DNA of 64,000 bases from Xenopus tropicalis (lineage: Eukaryota; Chordata; Amphibia; Anura; Pipidae). The notes under the pieces are model-generated. The model ran no database searches, had not been told where the DNA came from, and saw only the letters and a list, made by a program, of their open reading frames with translations. The stretch is taken from NCBI RefSeq assembly GCF_000004195.4, contig NC_030679.2:29067712-29131711 (forward strand), in the 5' to 3' direction. The translations under genes and the position numbers were made by a program. Numbering within the stretch: position 1 is the first letter of the stretch; each line of letters starts with the position of its first letter. This document shows, piece by piece, positions 10,703 to 20,812 of the stretch.

Positions 10703-11007
10703 AGGTGGCCATACACGCACTGATAATATCGTACGAAACCTCGTATCGTACGATATTCGGTGCGTGTATGGTATGTCGGCGAGTCGACCGATATCGCAGG
10801 AAGCTGCTGATATCGGCCGACTCGCCGATCGGACCAGTTGGAAAATTTTGATCGGGCGCCTGATCAAAATCTCCCTTCAGAGCTGAATCGGCAGAAGGAG
10901 GTAGAAATCCTATTGTTTCTACCTCCTTACCTGCCGATTCAGCCCTGAATGGTGTGTGGCACATGGTCGCACGAAACATCGTCAGATCGCCACGTGTATG
11001 GCCACCT
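10703..11007. mobile_element. PIF/Harbinger-type MITE made of four successive hairpins
   Basis: 305 bp, termini AGGTGGCCATACACG and its exact complement, flanked by TAA on both sides (10700-10702, 11008-11010). The 3-bp TWA-type duplication points to PIF/Harbinger. Inside are four hairpins in a row: 10709-10771, 10775-10830, 10845-10870 and 10883-10942. The first re-uses the left TIR sequence. CpG is abundant compared with the surroundings. Frames here on both strands are by-products of the palindromes. Confidence 0.8.
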
Positions 11008-11010
11008 TAA

Positions 11011-12036
11011 GATAAATTTGAATTGCATCTGGCTCTGAGGGAAAATCTGGAATTTAATTAAGAGATAAGCTTTTCTTATTAAATTAAATCTGACCCTATG
11101 TCTGATACACTATTGGAGATGGCCTTCATGACCTCTGTCATTCTGAATATTTGAGGGCTGGATTATATTAAAGAGACAATGACAATCAATGAAGTTTATG
11201 GAGTCAATGAGCAGAATGGGTTTAAAAAAATTCCTTGGCGGGCATCATTCAGCCCACAAGCCTCCAGCTGAACAGCCCTGCTCTACTACAGTACTTTATA
11301 GTAGAGATTTTAGCTATCTTTCTAGCAGAGCATTCTCACATATACTGTTACTTTAAAACACATTTTAAAAAACATCAATAAATGAAGTTCATTTTACAAA
11401 ACACCAACAAACCATTTTATTTACACCTAACTTTATATTCTAGAGCTATGCATCTATAGAGCCAAGGCTGGATGAATTTGCTATATATTCCTCTTTGACT
11501 GCTGTTACTTATTTGGGAATACGCTGTATTTTGATACACTACATTAAAAGGCAAAAACTGTTTATATTGTAAGCCTGACAGCTCATGGAGTGTGCTACCT
11601 ACCGATAAATGTCATACATTTCATAAAAGTGTCAAGTGTTTCCTAGAATCTTTTCTGTTCATGGCAACTTTTTAAGATCATTTTCTCCAATTGCTGCTAT
11701 CCCCCTTAGGTTGAGATTTCCTTGTACTGCACTGAGGAAGATGTCACTCCACTGCTTAATAATGATTGATTACTTAGTATAATGTTTTTCTCCAAAGGGA
11801 CACCAGTCATCTATAAGCATGTAACTTTCTCTGGACATTATTATATTACCTTCCACAAATTTGGGGAAATGACAGCTCCTTTTTAAGGGAGACCTTTCAT
11901 GGGGTCTGAGCTTACCATTTGTATTCTCTTCCATTAGTGGAAGACATAAATCGGTATTATATATATATATATATATATATAACGTTGATATGAATGCCTT
12001 ATAGTGTGTTATATAAATATTACATGGCAACATTAA
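11011..12036. other. Gene-free stretch with a (TA)n run
   Basis: AT-rich DNA, apparently single copy. A (TA)12 microsatellite lies at 11957-11980. No other structure seen. Confidence 0.6.
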
Positions 12037-12040
12037 TTAA

Positions 12041-12532
12041 AGGAGACATATCCTATAAAAATTAAGAATGTACCAGAGAATTATACTCCTATAGATATAG
12101 AAAAAATGTGCTTAAAAATGTTGTATTTCAGACTGATTTATTGAGAAATTCCACCAAAACCCCACTAGCCCCACCCATCTGTTCCACTTCCTGCTGGCTG
12201 AATTCTCTGGATGAGCTGGGGAGCCGGCGGCCCTCCATACACTGCACTGTAGGATAGGAACCAATCAGCAGCTAGGTTGACCTGATAGGGAACTGAAGCC
12301 TGTCTGTGCTTGTGTGACTGCAGGGCTGTGATTGGCTCTCCCCCTCCTACTGTGCTTCTGGCAGGGACCGTTAGGACACGCCCACTCTCCATTCAAATTC
12401 GGACAGAGAAGGGATCTATAGGGAACTCCAATAAAGGGGCCATTGTTACAGATAGGGTTAATTTTTAGCACAAAGTGAAACCAGCACCGTATATTATTCA
12501 TAATTGCCTACAAATTATCCTATATGTCCCCG
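12041..12532. mobile_element. TTAA-flanked MITE (piggyBac-like target)
   Basis: TTAA at 12037-12040 and 12533-12536 bracket termini AGGAGACATATCC / ATATGTCCCCG, an imperfect inverted pair. The 492-bp interior contains CCAATCAGCAGC and GTGATTGGCTC in opposite orientation, a G+C-richer core, and no transposase frame. TTAA targets are characteristic of piggyBac. A TAA-based Harbinger reading cannot be excluded. Confidence 0.65.
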
Positions 12533-12536
12533 TTAA

Positions 12537-14913
12537 GTACCACATAAGTATTTCTTTTTTTTGTATTCTACCATTATATGAAACATTGTTGCACCCAATG
12601 ATAAATGCCCATTATAATTTTGGGGAAAGTGACAGTTCTGGTGATCAGTGTACAATATGTATGGTGTTATAGGCACAAAGTCATTTGCTGCTCTATTATA
12701 GCCAACCTTTGGCCAAAACTTGCAAATTCAGCCCATCCAAACTGATTCAAAGCAAAGCAGATTCACTAGTTACAGTATAGGTCCCTCCCTATGGTCTGCC
12801 TAACCAATATTTAGCCAACAATCAACAAAATGACCAAATCTATTGTGTATGGCCCTGCATTACAGTCAAACACTAGACCTGTGTCTCCCAACCAGCACTG
12901 ACATTAAGTCATCTCCAAAGCCCATTTTAGAGAATATTCTCTAAATTAATTTGGGGGGGAAATCTGGTAGAATCACAGGTACAAAGTTTTGCTCCATTAT
13001 GAAAAATGGGTGGGGTTATGACATGATAGGCACAAAAGGGGCAGGATGATCCTGTTAAAGGGACAGCACCAGACAGATTAGGTTCTTGCTAAAGAAACTT
13101 GTGGGTTAGGGTAGAGAGAGAAGTACTGGACAGTAGAGGCCCAACTTGTGAGAAGAAAGTAGCAGAGGGCGGGGGTGATTACAAATTTACTGGCAAATAA
13201 ATTTACAATACATAATAATACCAGCCCCTGCAAAGGCCAGGCTAGGCCGGTAAAATACTGGCAAGGTAGAAAGCCTCTACGATACTTTCTTTGTGTAACT
13301 AATATTGCAATACTGTTACTCAAGCATTGTATACACTGGCATTGTGAAAATCAAAATTCAATACCTGAAGTTAAAAAAAAGGTAGAAAGCCTACTTGGTT
13401 TCAAAATACATGGTAATGGTAGAGTGAATTATTTGCAATGTAAACAGTGTCATTTAGAAATAAAAAGTATACCATAAAAATCATTCCTTCCCTATGCAAA
13501 TAATAGTATAATTATTTAAACTGCATTTTTCCCACACATATAGAGTACTCAAAGATATATGGGTTTTTATAAAGTTAGATCCCATTTCTATTACAAGAGT
13601 AAGAGGTATACAGCAACAAGAACACCTCCTCCTGGCTCAGTCCAAAAACCCTAAATCAAATCTTGCAATACTTTGCTCTATTCAGTATCACAGAGAACTG
13701 TGAAATCAAACAGCAATAACATTTTGATGATATTGTCCTTTTACCTTTTCATAAGCGCTAGCAAAACTATACAGCTGGATTTCTTTAAAAAAAAAAATCC
13801 ACAAACTACACTACTTTTGTAAATATTAAAGAATATTACAGTCACTAATCATAACAATTACATTAAAGTGCTGTTGAGTTAGCCAAAAATATAGCAATAT
13901 TATGAACATCACTGTGGTTAATATATCATTAGCACTATAAAATGAAGTAATGCAATAACCTTACCCAGTATCCATCCACGGTGAAATGGGTCATATTCTT
14001 CATTTTACTCTCTCTTTCTCCGCATTATCCTCTGGCTACAACAGAGGTGAATAGGTAGAATGCAAGTTTTGCAGCTATATTCTATCATCCTGCTGGTTAA
14101 TATTTATAAGCTACTGAATATTAGCTGATAGGGGGAAAATGTATCTATTCCTAGCATAAATGTATTTCTGTACTAGCAAAAATTAACTGTAGACATTATC
14201 ACAGTATTGACTGAGCATGGAATTAGAAGAGACCGACAGATGGAGTACAGTTCACTTTCTGATCTGTTTCACAAAGGGCACATTGTTCAATAAGAAAGAG
14301 ACAGTGCTATATGGGTTAATTCTAATGAAGGTGTGTGGTATCTGCATATAAAATCAGAAAGGGTGCACCTCACACATATTGGGCATCAAATATATATATG
14401 TATACAAACTGTATATGACAACGTTTCGGATTCCTCTTTTTCGACATTTGTCACGTTAAGCAAAAGAAAGAGAGTGGAAGCTGTTGCCTAGTCCAGAAAC
14501 AATGTAAAAGTTCATATCCCTACTAGTGTGGCTGTTTACTCCCTTGCACTTCCACATGATTCCCCTGTTTACTCCCTTACACTGCTAAGAGTCTCTTTTC
14601 TAGGCTTATTAGTTTTAATGTTAAGTAGAACATGTGCCCTTCTAACCAGGGTGGTGCCAGAGAGACATTCTGAGGACATGGTTAAAAAAGGCATAACATT
14701 TACTAATACCCATACTCTGGAGCTTACTTTCCTACATCCTCTGAATCTCACTTTCTCATTTCCTCTGGATCTCCCTTTCCCTTGTCCCCTTGGAGATCCC
14801 TTTCCCTTGTCCCCTTGGAGCTCCCTATGTCCTCTGGTACTTGTTTTCCCATTTCTTTTGGAGCTCCCTTTCTTATTTTCTCTGGATCTCCTTTTCCCAT
14901 GTAGGTTGCATTG
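12537..14913. other. Gene-free stretch with one unclassified repeat-like block
   Basis: Mostly AT-rich. The block 13050-13300 stands out: GTTAAAGGGACAGCACC, purine-rich GGGTAGAGAGAGAAG, and GCCAGGCTAGGCCGGTAAAATACTGGCAAGG with internal inverted symmetry. It looks repetitive, but I could not assign a family or borders. Around 14400-14460, AACGTTTCGGATTCC resembles the CGAAACGTT motif of the palindrome at 26255. From 14700 to 14900 an imperfect CTCCCTTTCCCTTGTCCCCTTGGAG array of about 30-bp units is visible. Confidence 0.5.
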
Positions 14914-14921
14914 CCTAGAAG

Positions 14922-15184
14922 TAGTGATGAGCAAATCTGTCCTGTTTTGCTTTGCCGAAAAATTTGCGAATCTTTGAAAAGATTTGCGAAACCACGAAAA
15001 TCTCACGCGGCAAAAAAATTGCGTACAACAAATTTTTTAATGTGGGGCATCAATTTTTTGGTGCGGGTGACAATTATTTGTCTGACGCACATTTTGTCGC
15101 CCCTTTCGCAAAAGAATTCGCCACTGGCGAAACGCGGAAATTCTCTGCAAATCCATGCCTGGCAAATTATTTCACCCATCACTA
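14922..15184. mobile_element. hAT-type MITE, TAGTGATG family
   Basis: 263 bp, TAGTGATGAGCAAATCTG to TTTCACCCATCACTA, with perfect 8-bp duplication CCTAGAAG (14914-14921, 15185-15192). Its left portion carries the mirrored AATTTGCGAATCTTTGAAAAGATTTGCGAAA hairpin. Confidence 0.9.
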
Positions 15185-15192
15185 CCTAGAAG

Positions 15193-16739
15193 GTAATAAA
15201 TCCCCCCTTACTACTCATAAGCCCCTACCAGTATACTGTATATACTGGTTTACTGGTGTGACTACACACATACCGGAAATATCTAGTAAACTTTTATATA
15301 AATTTCACATTTTTTTCCTAGATTTTGCTTTTCAAACTAATACATGAAATCTTTATTATACATTGTTATACATTGTATGCCAGGTTTCTGGAATTTCCCA
15401 TAGGTACTATAATTTGGCAACATGAACTACAGGTAAAGCAGTCTTTAGTATATTGATGTATCTTGTGAATATAACGGATTCCATACATGACGGTGCCTTG
15501 TGCTGAATATTTCTGGGTCCATTTATTGGGCACACTTTACTTTCACAATAAAACCTGTCCAGAAGCCAGATACTAGTTTAGCTTGATAGATATCCAGCGT
15601 AAATATAAATGAATGTAATTATCACTTGAAGCAAGAGTTTTATGATGTGACACTGAAAAAATAGAGGTATAACAGTTCTGTTTTACATATAGCAGCTGAA
15701 TACTATAAATAAGAACTGAAAGAAATACATACTGGTAAAAGTGATGTCATATCCTTAACTGCACTATAAAACCAATTAAATAGGTCACTTTGAGTGGGTC
15801 ATATTCTCTCTGTACCATGCAACTCTATGGCTTTTTTTTGACAATTACCACCTAGAATGAAACCTTTTCAGGCAATGTTTTGTTGTTAATTTACACCCTA
15901 TGTAATGGAAGAGGAAAAAAATCCCTTTTGAGATCTGAACATTTTTATTCCTTTTTCTTTGCTGCTAATTAGCATGTGAACTGACTGCCGTCATTAGAAG
16001 GAATCAGTCTTTCTTTTTTTGGCAATTTATTTTTCTCTTTTATTTCAAGATGATTAGCTTTGTAAGTTTACGGGAAGTAGACTGGTAATAATAGGCCGAA
16101 ACTGACAGTACCTTTGCTATCACAGTTACAAAATCAAAGTGTTCATTGGAGGAGAAGGAGTCACCTGTCAATCATACAATTCCTATGATACCAAGTTTGC
16201 ACTTCTGCTGATTGCTGACGCTGATGAGCCAGAAGACTTACAATCTTTTTTTTTCCTGTGTCCCACTAACATTAAATCTAATGCATGCGGAGAATAAACC
16301 AATGTGCTTTTTTATTTCTGTAAAATGTATTAAAGGGGAAATATACATATAGCCCTTTTCTGCTACTGAATGAGATCCTGCACTGATTTCCATTTTTTAT
16401 GCTAAAGGAGGAATGTGTCTCTACTATGTAAGAAAGCAGATACAACTACAGGGCAGATTAAGCTGTAATAACCCTCCCTGGGAACTTCTCTGAGCCACAA
16501 TCATAACTTTGAGAAAAAGGCAGAAGAGTTTATTTGCAGGACACTTGATGGGGACCCCCAACAAATGGGTTTCTGTGCCCAAAAGAGCACTCTTTGTTCT
16601 TCAGGGCTCTATTTCCTTCTGCACCCTAATCTGAGTATGCTTTGCTGCCACTGGCATTCACACTTTACTTTGACTGTGGAGACTTGTTCCCTCCCTTCCC
16701 AATTTTTACCCCGTTGCGCCTAGCTGACAAAAAGGACAC
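15193..16739. other. Gene-free stretch
   Basis: Mostly AT-rich, apparently single copy. From about 16330 (TTAAAGGGGAAATATACATA) to 16640 the sequence reads like the left part of a TTAAAGGGG-type repeat, but no partner terminus is visible. Confidence 0.5.
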
Positions 16740-17345
16740 AATAACACCGTTGTGTGGGCGGAGTTCGGCCACAGCTTTATTATAGAATACAACCTCAAAA
16801 ATAGTCCTTGCCATGTATTTTAACTTTTTCAAACATCTTACAGAACTTTATAGCTGTTTTATAACGAATGTCGGCCACTGCGAACGCAGTGGGCATGTAG
16901 AAGCCATCAAACAACACCAGAGCTTAAATGGCCAAGGACTACCCCCCGCCATTTGCTGTGACAAACTAAATATATTTATTTGTATAAATAACGTTTCTTT
17001 TTTTTTCTTTTTTTTTTTTGATTAACATAAAACAGTGCTTGCAATGAAAACATACATCACATAACTGACAGAACTTACATACTTACGGCTCATAAAGTGA
17101 ATGTGCTTACACAGGAAGGGTGAGGAGGGAGATGCAGCTCGGTGGACGGCAGGAGGCGTGACTGGGACGCAGCGTGGGAGATGCAGGCACAAAAAAAGGG
17201 GGAGGGGAGGAGTTAGCGAGGAGGCTGCTCTTTTTCCCATCTGAACTAATTGGGTAAGTTAACCCCTTATGAGCATGGAGAGAATTGAACCCCAGCTGGC
17301 TCCACAGTCCCTCCGCGCTTTCATTAATTATTTCAGCGCTCTCTA
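16740..17345 (-). other. Unclassified block with LTR-like or first-exon-like signals on the minus strand
   Basis: Composition shifts to more CpG than the surroundings. On the minus strand there is a short frame starting MGKRAASSLTPP (ATG at 17240) followed by a GCC/GTAAGTATG splice-donor-like site near 17090-17096. Further down are a long A-rich tract (16996-17020), a CAAATGGCGGGGGG block and an AATAAAGCTGTGG poly(A)-like signal near 16780. This order could be a retroelement LTR/5' leader or a promoter-proximal exon. No conserved protein is recognised. Confidence 0.3.
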
Positions 17346-17689
17346 ACACATTTAGTGCTATTTTGCATTTTCATACTTCCCAACTTTATGCGGGACAGTC
17401 CCAATTTTGCCTCCCTGTCCTGCAGTCCCGGATAGCCGCTGATTTGTCCCCCTTTTAAAGTTCAACCGTGACGTCACACACGACTTCTGCGCCGCTCAGT
17501 TCAGTTCTAACATTTAGGCATTCACAGTGCAGAAGCTGCGGTGCTCCCGAGAGACTTGCATGTGATGTCACGAGGAGGAGAAGAAGAGCCCTGGTGCGCA
17601 GCCGGAGGAAGCGGGCGGGGGGGGGGGTGGAAGAAGCAGGGGGAGACGCAGAAAGCAGGGGGACGCTGGGGAGGACACTGGAGGAAGGT

Positions 17690-18104
17690 AAGGGGCAGCT
17701 GAAGGATTTTGGGGAGGACGCTGGGGGGAGCTGGAAGATGTTAGGTGGATGCTGTGGGCAGCTGGAGGATGTTGGGAGGATGCTGGGGGGAGCTGGAGGA
17801 TGTTGGGTGGATGCTGGGGGGAGATGGAGGATGTTGGGTGGATGCTGGGGGGAGCTGAAGGATGTTGGGGAGGACGCTGGGGGGAGCTAGAGAATGTTGG
17901 GTGGATGCTGTGGGGAGCTGGAGGATGCTGGGGGGAGCTGGAGGATGTTGGGTGGATGCTGGAGGGAGCTGGAGGATGTTGGGTGGATGCTGGGGGGAGC
18001 TGGAGGATGTTGGGTTGATGCTGGGGGGTCTAGAGGATGTTGGGAGCATTCTGGGGGGAGCTGGAGGAGGCTGGGGGGAACTGGAGGATGTTGGGGAGGA
18101 TGCT
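17690..18104. repeat. G-rich 31-bp minisatellite
   Basis: About 14 tandem units, typical unit AGCTGGAGGATGTTGGG followed by TGGATGCTGGGGGG. Some units lack an internal half, for example GAGGATGCTGGGGGGAGCTG. Each unit carries a run of four to six G plus several GG/GGG pairs on the plus strand, giving strong G/C strand asymmetry and quadruplex potential. Confidence 0.92.
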
Positions 18105-18148
18105 GCAATGGGGAGTGGCCCATAGTATGGGGATACTGGGGGAGGACC

Positions 18149-18290
18149 AGCAATGTTTTAGGGGGCCCTGGGCTGGCTTGGCTAGCAATGTTTTAGGGGG
18201 TCCCTGCTCTGGCACCAATGCAAAACATAACACCTGGCTACCAATGTTTTAGGGTGGCCCTGACGACCAATGTTTTATGGGGCTCTGGCT
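18149..18290. repeat. Degenerate tandem array around CAATGTTTTAGGG
   Basis: Four recognisable units of CAATGTTTTAGGGGG or TGGCTACCAATGTTTTAGGG with uneven spacing of about 30-45 bp. Confidence 0.75.
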
Positions 18291-18654
18291 ACCTATGTCC
18301 ATCATGAGTCTGTCATGATATACAGGTGCCACAGTGCATAATGAAATCCTTAGGTCTACAATATGTCATAAAATGATTGGGGCTACCGTGTCTGTCTTCT
18401 GGTGCGCTTTTGTGTATGTTATGCTATTCAGCTGTGGTTTTGTAAAATGGGCCTGTTTGGGGGGGGGACGTGGTGTGGCCATAAAGTCCCTCTTTCTGCT
18501 TTTCAAATGTTGGGAGGTATGCATCTATAGAAACACTTTTCTCTCTGCCATCACATGGGGTGGGTTTTGAAATGAAAAGTTCAGCTTTTAAAGGTGCTGT
18601 TCGGTTCCTGCATGGTTTGTGTGGATTGAAGAAATGGATGGCAAGTGATGTTAT

Positions 18655-18757
18655 AGCCCTGCCCTCGATATCAACAACCCACCCTCTGGCATGCCGCCCC
18701 TAAATCTATGCCATCCTAGGCTCGCCCCTTTGTGGCCTCGCCTCAAATCTGGGCCTG
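18655..18757. mobile_element. Probable end of a hAT-type MITE (CAGGCCCAGATTTG terminus)
   Basis: Read on the minus strand it begins CAGGCCCAGATTTGAGGCG and continues GGCCACAAAGGGGCGAGCC, resembling the CAGGGCCGGATTTG family of frog MITEs. The other terminus was not found. Confidence 0.4.
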
Positions 18758-18973
18758 ATCCCCAGCCTCCCTACATATGAAAATAGGACCTGATTTAAAA
18801 AGTGCTCTACATAATAATGTATAGATCCATTGGGACTGTATATCTTGCTTTTCTAAAGCTAAGCCCATCTGCAGATCTTGAATTCCAGAATACAAATACA
18901 CATGTATATCAAGTATCCAGTGCCCTGCTATACAATACTATACTATACCACAGTACATCCAGCACACTTGTAT

Positions 18974-19134
18974 TTATTATTACTGAAGACAAACTTTTCT
19001 GGTGATGTTGTCCATAGCAACTAATCAGCAAATAGATTTAAACAGTCACCTTTAAGTTTGAAAATAAAAGCAAAGTTCTAGATTGGTTCCTACGGACAAC
19101 ATCGTCAGTGATGTTTGTCTCCAGTGTTAATAAG
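18974..19134. mobile_element. Small foldback MITE (GATGTTGTCC...GGACAACATC)
   Basis: TTATTATTACTGAAGACAAAC on the left mirrors GTTTGTCTCCAGTGTTAATAA on the right. Inner blocks GGTGATGTTGTCCATAGCAAC and GATTGGTTCC...GGACAACATCG are those of the small foldback family at 25192 and 32813. Confidence 0.65.
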
Positions 19135-19889
19135 TACACTTCTAAGAATGAATCCTGGGTGTAGTGGTGGATACCTGTACTGATGTGGAAATACATTTAA
19201 ACTGCACTTTAAAAGTGCTGCTGGCTAGGGGATGAAACATAGGAGCTATAAGACATTAAAGTTATATAACAATATCAACGTTACTGGACACATAATGATA
19301 AGTAGAAGAAAATAACATTTCACTGGTTTAGAAAATTACAGCTTATAGGAGGACTAAAGCATAAAAAAATGTGTATGTATTTATATAGTAAACTATACCT
19401 GTAGTGAGGTTTATCAGCCGTATAATGATTTAGACCTATAAGATTGCACAACATGGATGTTGTTTTAAATGTCAGTGACTCTCACATGCTCAGTGTGCTC
19501 TGGGCAGCTGTTCTGCAAAGTTTTAGCAGAATTCCTCTAGCAGAAAATAAGTCATACTAAATATCTGTCATATGTTGTATTCTACAGGGTTGATTATTAA
19601 ATTCTGAGCTGCCATGTAATGTGCATCTGAATGAATTACTATTTATCCTTGTGTTAAGATCTTTATTATATATTTATTGTATATTATTATTGTATGATTA
19701 TTATATATGTATTGTCTATTATATATTTACTCTATATCTGAAGTCAGTCCCTAAGATTAAGTACAACAATGTGTGCTGTAAATCAGCAGGAAAGACGATT
19801 GGGGGCTACTGGGGGTATTGTCAGAGGCACAAGTCTTCCCTGACAAAGGGCTGTGGTTGCCTTGGACTGGTACAGAAGCCCAACACATA
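19135..19889. other. Gene-free stretch
   Basis: AT-rich DNA, apparently single copy. Short TATATATTTATTGTATATTATTATTG low-complexity tract near 19660-19720. No gene supported. Confidence 0.55.
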
Positions 19890-20329
19890 GGGGCACATTC
19901 ATGAAAACGCGAGTTCAAATCCCAAATGGGATAAATTCGGATTGGATACGAAAATTTCTGAAGATCGCAAATATCACGAAAATTCTTACGAAAAAATCTT
20001 ATTAGTCACAAAAATATCATATTGGCGATCTGAAAATCACAAAATTTTCATATCTGAACAATCGTAAAATGCAGGAAAACCTTTCCGACTTTGATCCTTC
20101 TGTGCATGATTTTGGAAGCCTCCCATAGGAATCAATGACACTCTGCAGCTCCAACCTGGCCCAAGGAAAGTCTCCCATAGGGCTCAATGGCACTCTGCAG
20201 CTCCAACCTGGCCCAAGGAAAGTCACGATAACAAAGCTTGAATGAATTCAAAACTCAGCACTCATACTCAGCACGACAATACGATTTTGTTGCGCATTCG
20301 GAGCGTTCATATATTAGTAAATGTGCCCC
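19890..20329. mobile_element. Foldback MITE GGGGCACATT...AATGTGCCCC, copy 1
   Basis: 440 bp with inverted ends GGGGCACATTCATG / TTAGTAAATGTGCCCC and 3-bp flanking ATA on each side. Related copies lie at 28832, 51727 and 59354. The interior is rich in CGAAAATT/AATTTTCG and includes a 52-bp tandem duplication (20121-20224). Confidence 0.8.
20121..20224. repeat. 52-bp tandem duplication
   Basis: Two units beginning TCCCATAGG and including CACTCTGCAGCTCCAACC and CCAAGGAAAG, differing at about three positions (AATCAATGA versus GCTCAATGG). Confidence 0.9.
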
Positions 20330-20418
20330 ATAATATGCAGAATGTTTAGTCTACTCTGTGTTAAGCTTTAGTTCTCCTTTAGGATTATTTTTAAGTTTCC
20401 AAGGACATATACAACTAA

Positions 20419-20809
20419 GGCTGATGCCACACGTGGCGTTTTTACGCTGCATATTTTCTAATTCTCTCGGCGGCTGAAAAACGCACGATATCATCATCCA
20501 TAGAAATAACTTGAAAAGACTCAAAGGAAACCACGCAATGCGTAAATACGCTAGAAAATGCCTTACCACGGATTTTTCAAGCGTTTGCCGAAAAGCGCTG
20601 TTATTTGCACAGCAACCTATTCCTATGTATACACAAAGGCAGATGCCAGACCTAGTGGAAATAAGCGGCGTTTTTTACTATTTCGCACTGTTAGCACCAT
20701 GGGAAACGGGATTTGCTACGTCACCAGTACTAGGCTGAAAAACGCAATAGTCAGGGGCTGTGTGGCTGAGAAAAAACGCAACGTAAAAACGCCATGTGTG
20801 GCTTCATCC
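20419..20809. mobile_element. PIF/Harbinger-type MITE GGCTGATGCCACACG...
   Basis: 391 bp with TIRs GGCTGATGCCACACGTGGCG / CGCCATGTGTGGCTTCATCC, extended by GTTTTTACG / CGTAAAAAC, and TAA on both sides (20416-20418, 20810-20812). The inner sequence repeats AAAAACGC/GCGTTTTT motifs. A piece of the same family forms the core of the chimeric hAT element at 24406-24944. Confidence 0.82.
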
Positions 20810-20812
20810 TAA

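Larger units (their letters stand above)
17372..18521. mobile_element. TIR-bounded repeat unit CATACYTCCCAAC...GTTGGGAGGTATG
   Basis: CATACTTCCCAAC at the left matches, inverted, GTTGGGAGGTATG at the right (12 of 13). Just inside the left end are GGGACAGTCCC hairpins, then a CpG-rich segment with TGACGTCA (17469-17476), a poly-G tract (17616-17627), the minisatellite at 17690-18104 and a degenerate array at 18149-18290. No target duplication is evident, so the superfamily is unassigned. No coding sequence; frames inside are translated minisatellite. Confidence 0.6.

Noticed and set aside
14528..15006. Overlapping 140-150 codon frames on both strands
   Set aside because: The plus-strand frame is driven by an imperfect CTCCCTTTCCC array and both run into a hAT MITE.
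17468..18252. Overlapping frames encoding Gly-Gly-Cys-Trp or Pro/Ser-rich repeats on both strands
   Set aside because: They are translations of the 31-bp minisatellite in several frames; the length is caused by the repeat unit lacking stops.
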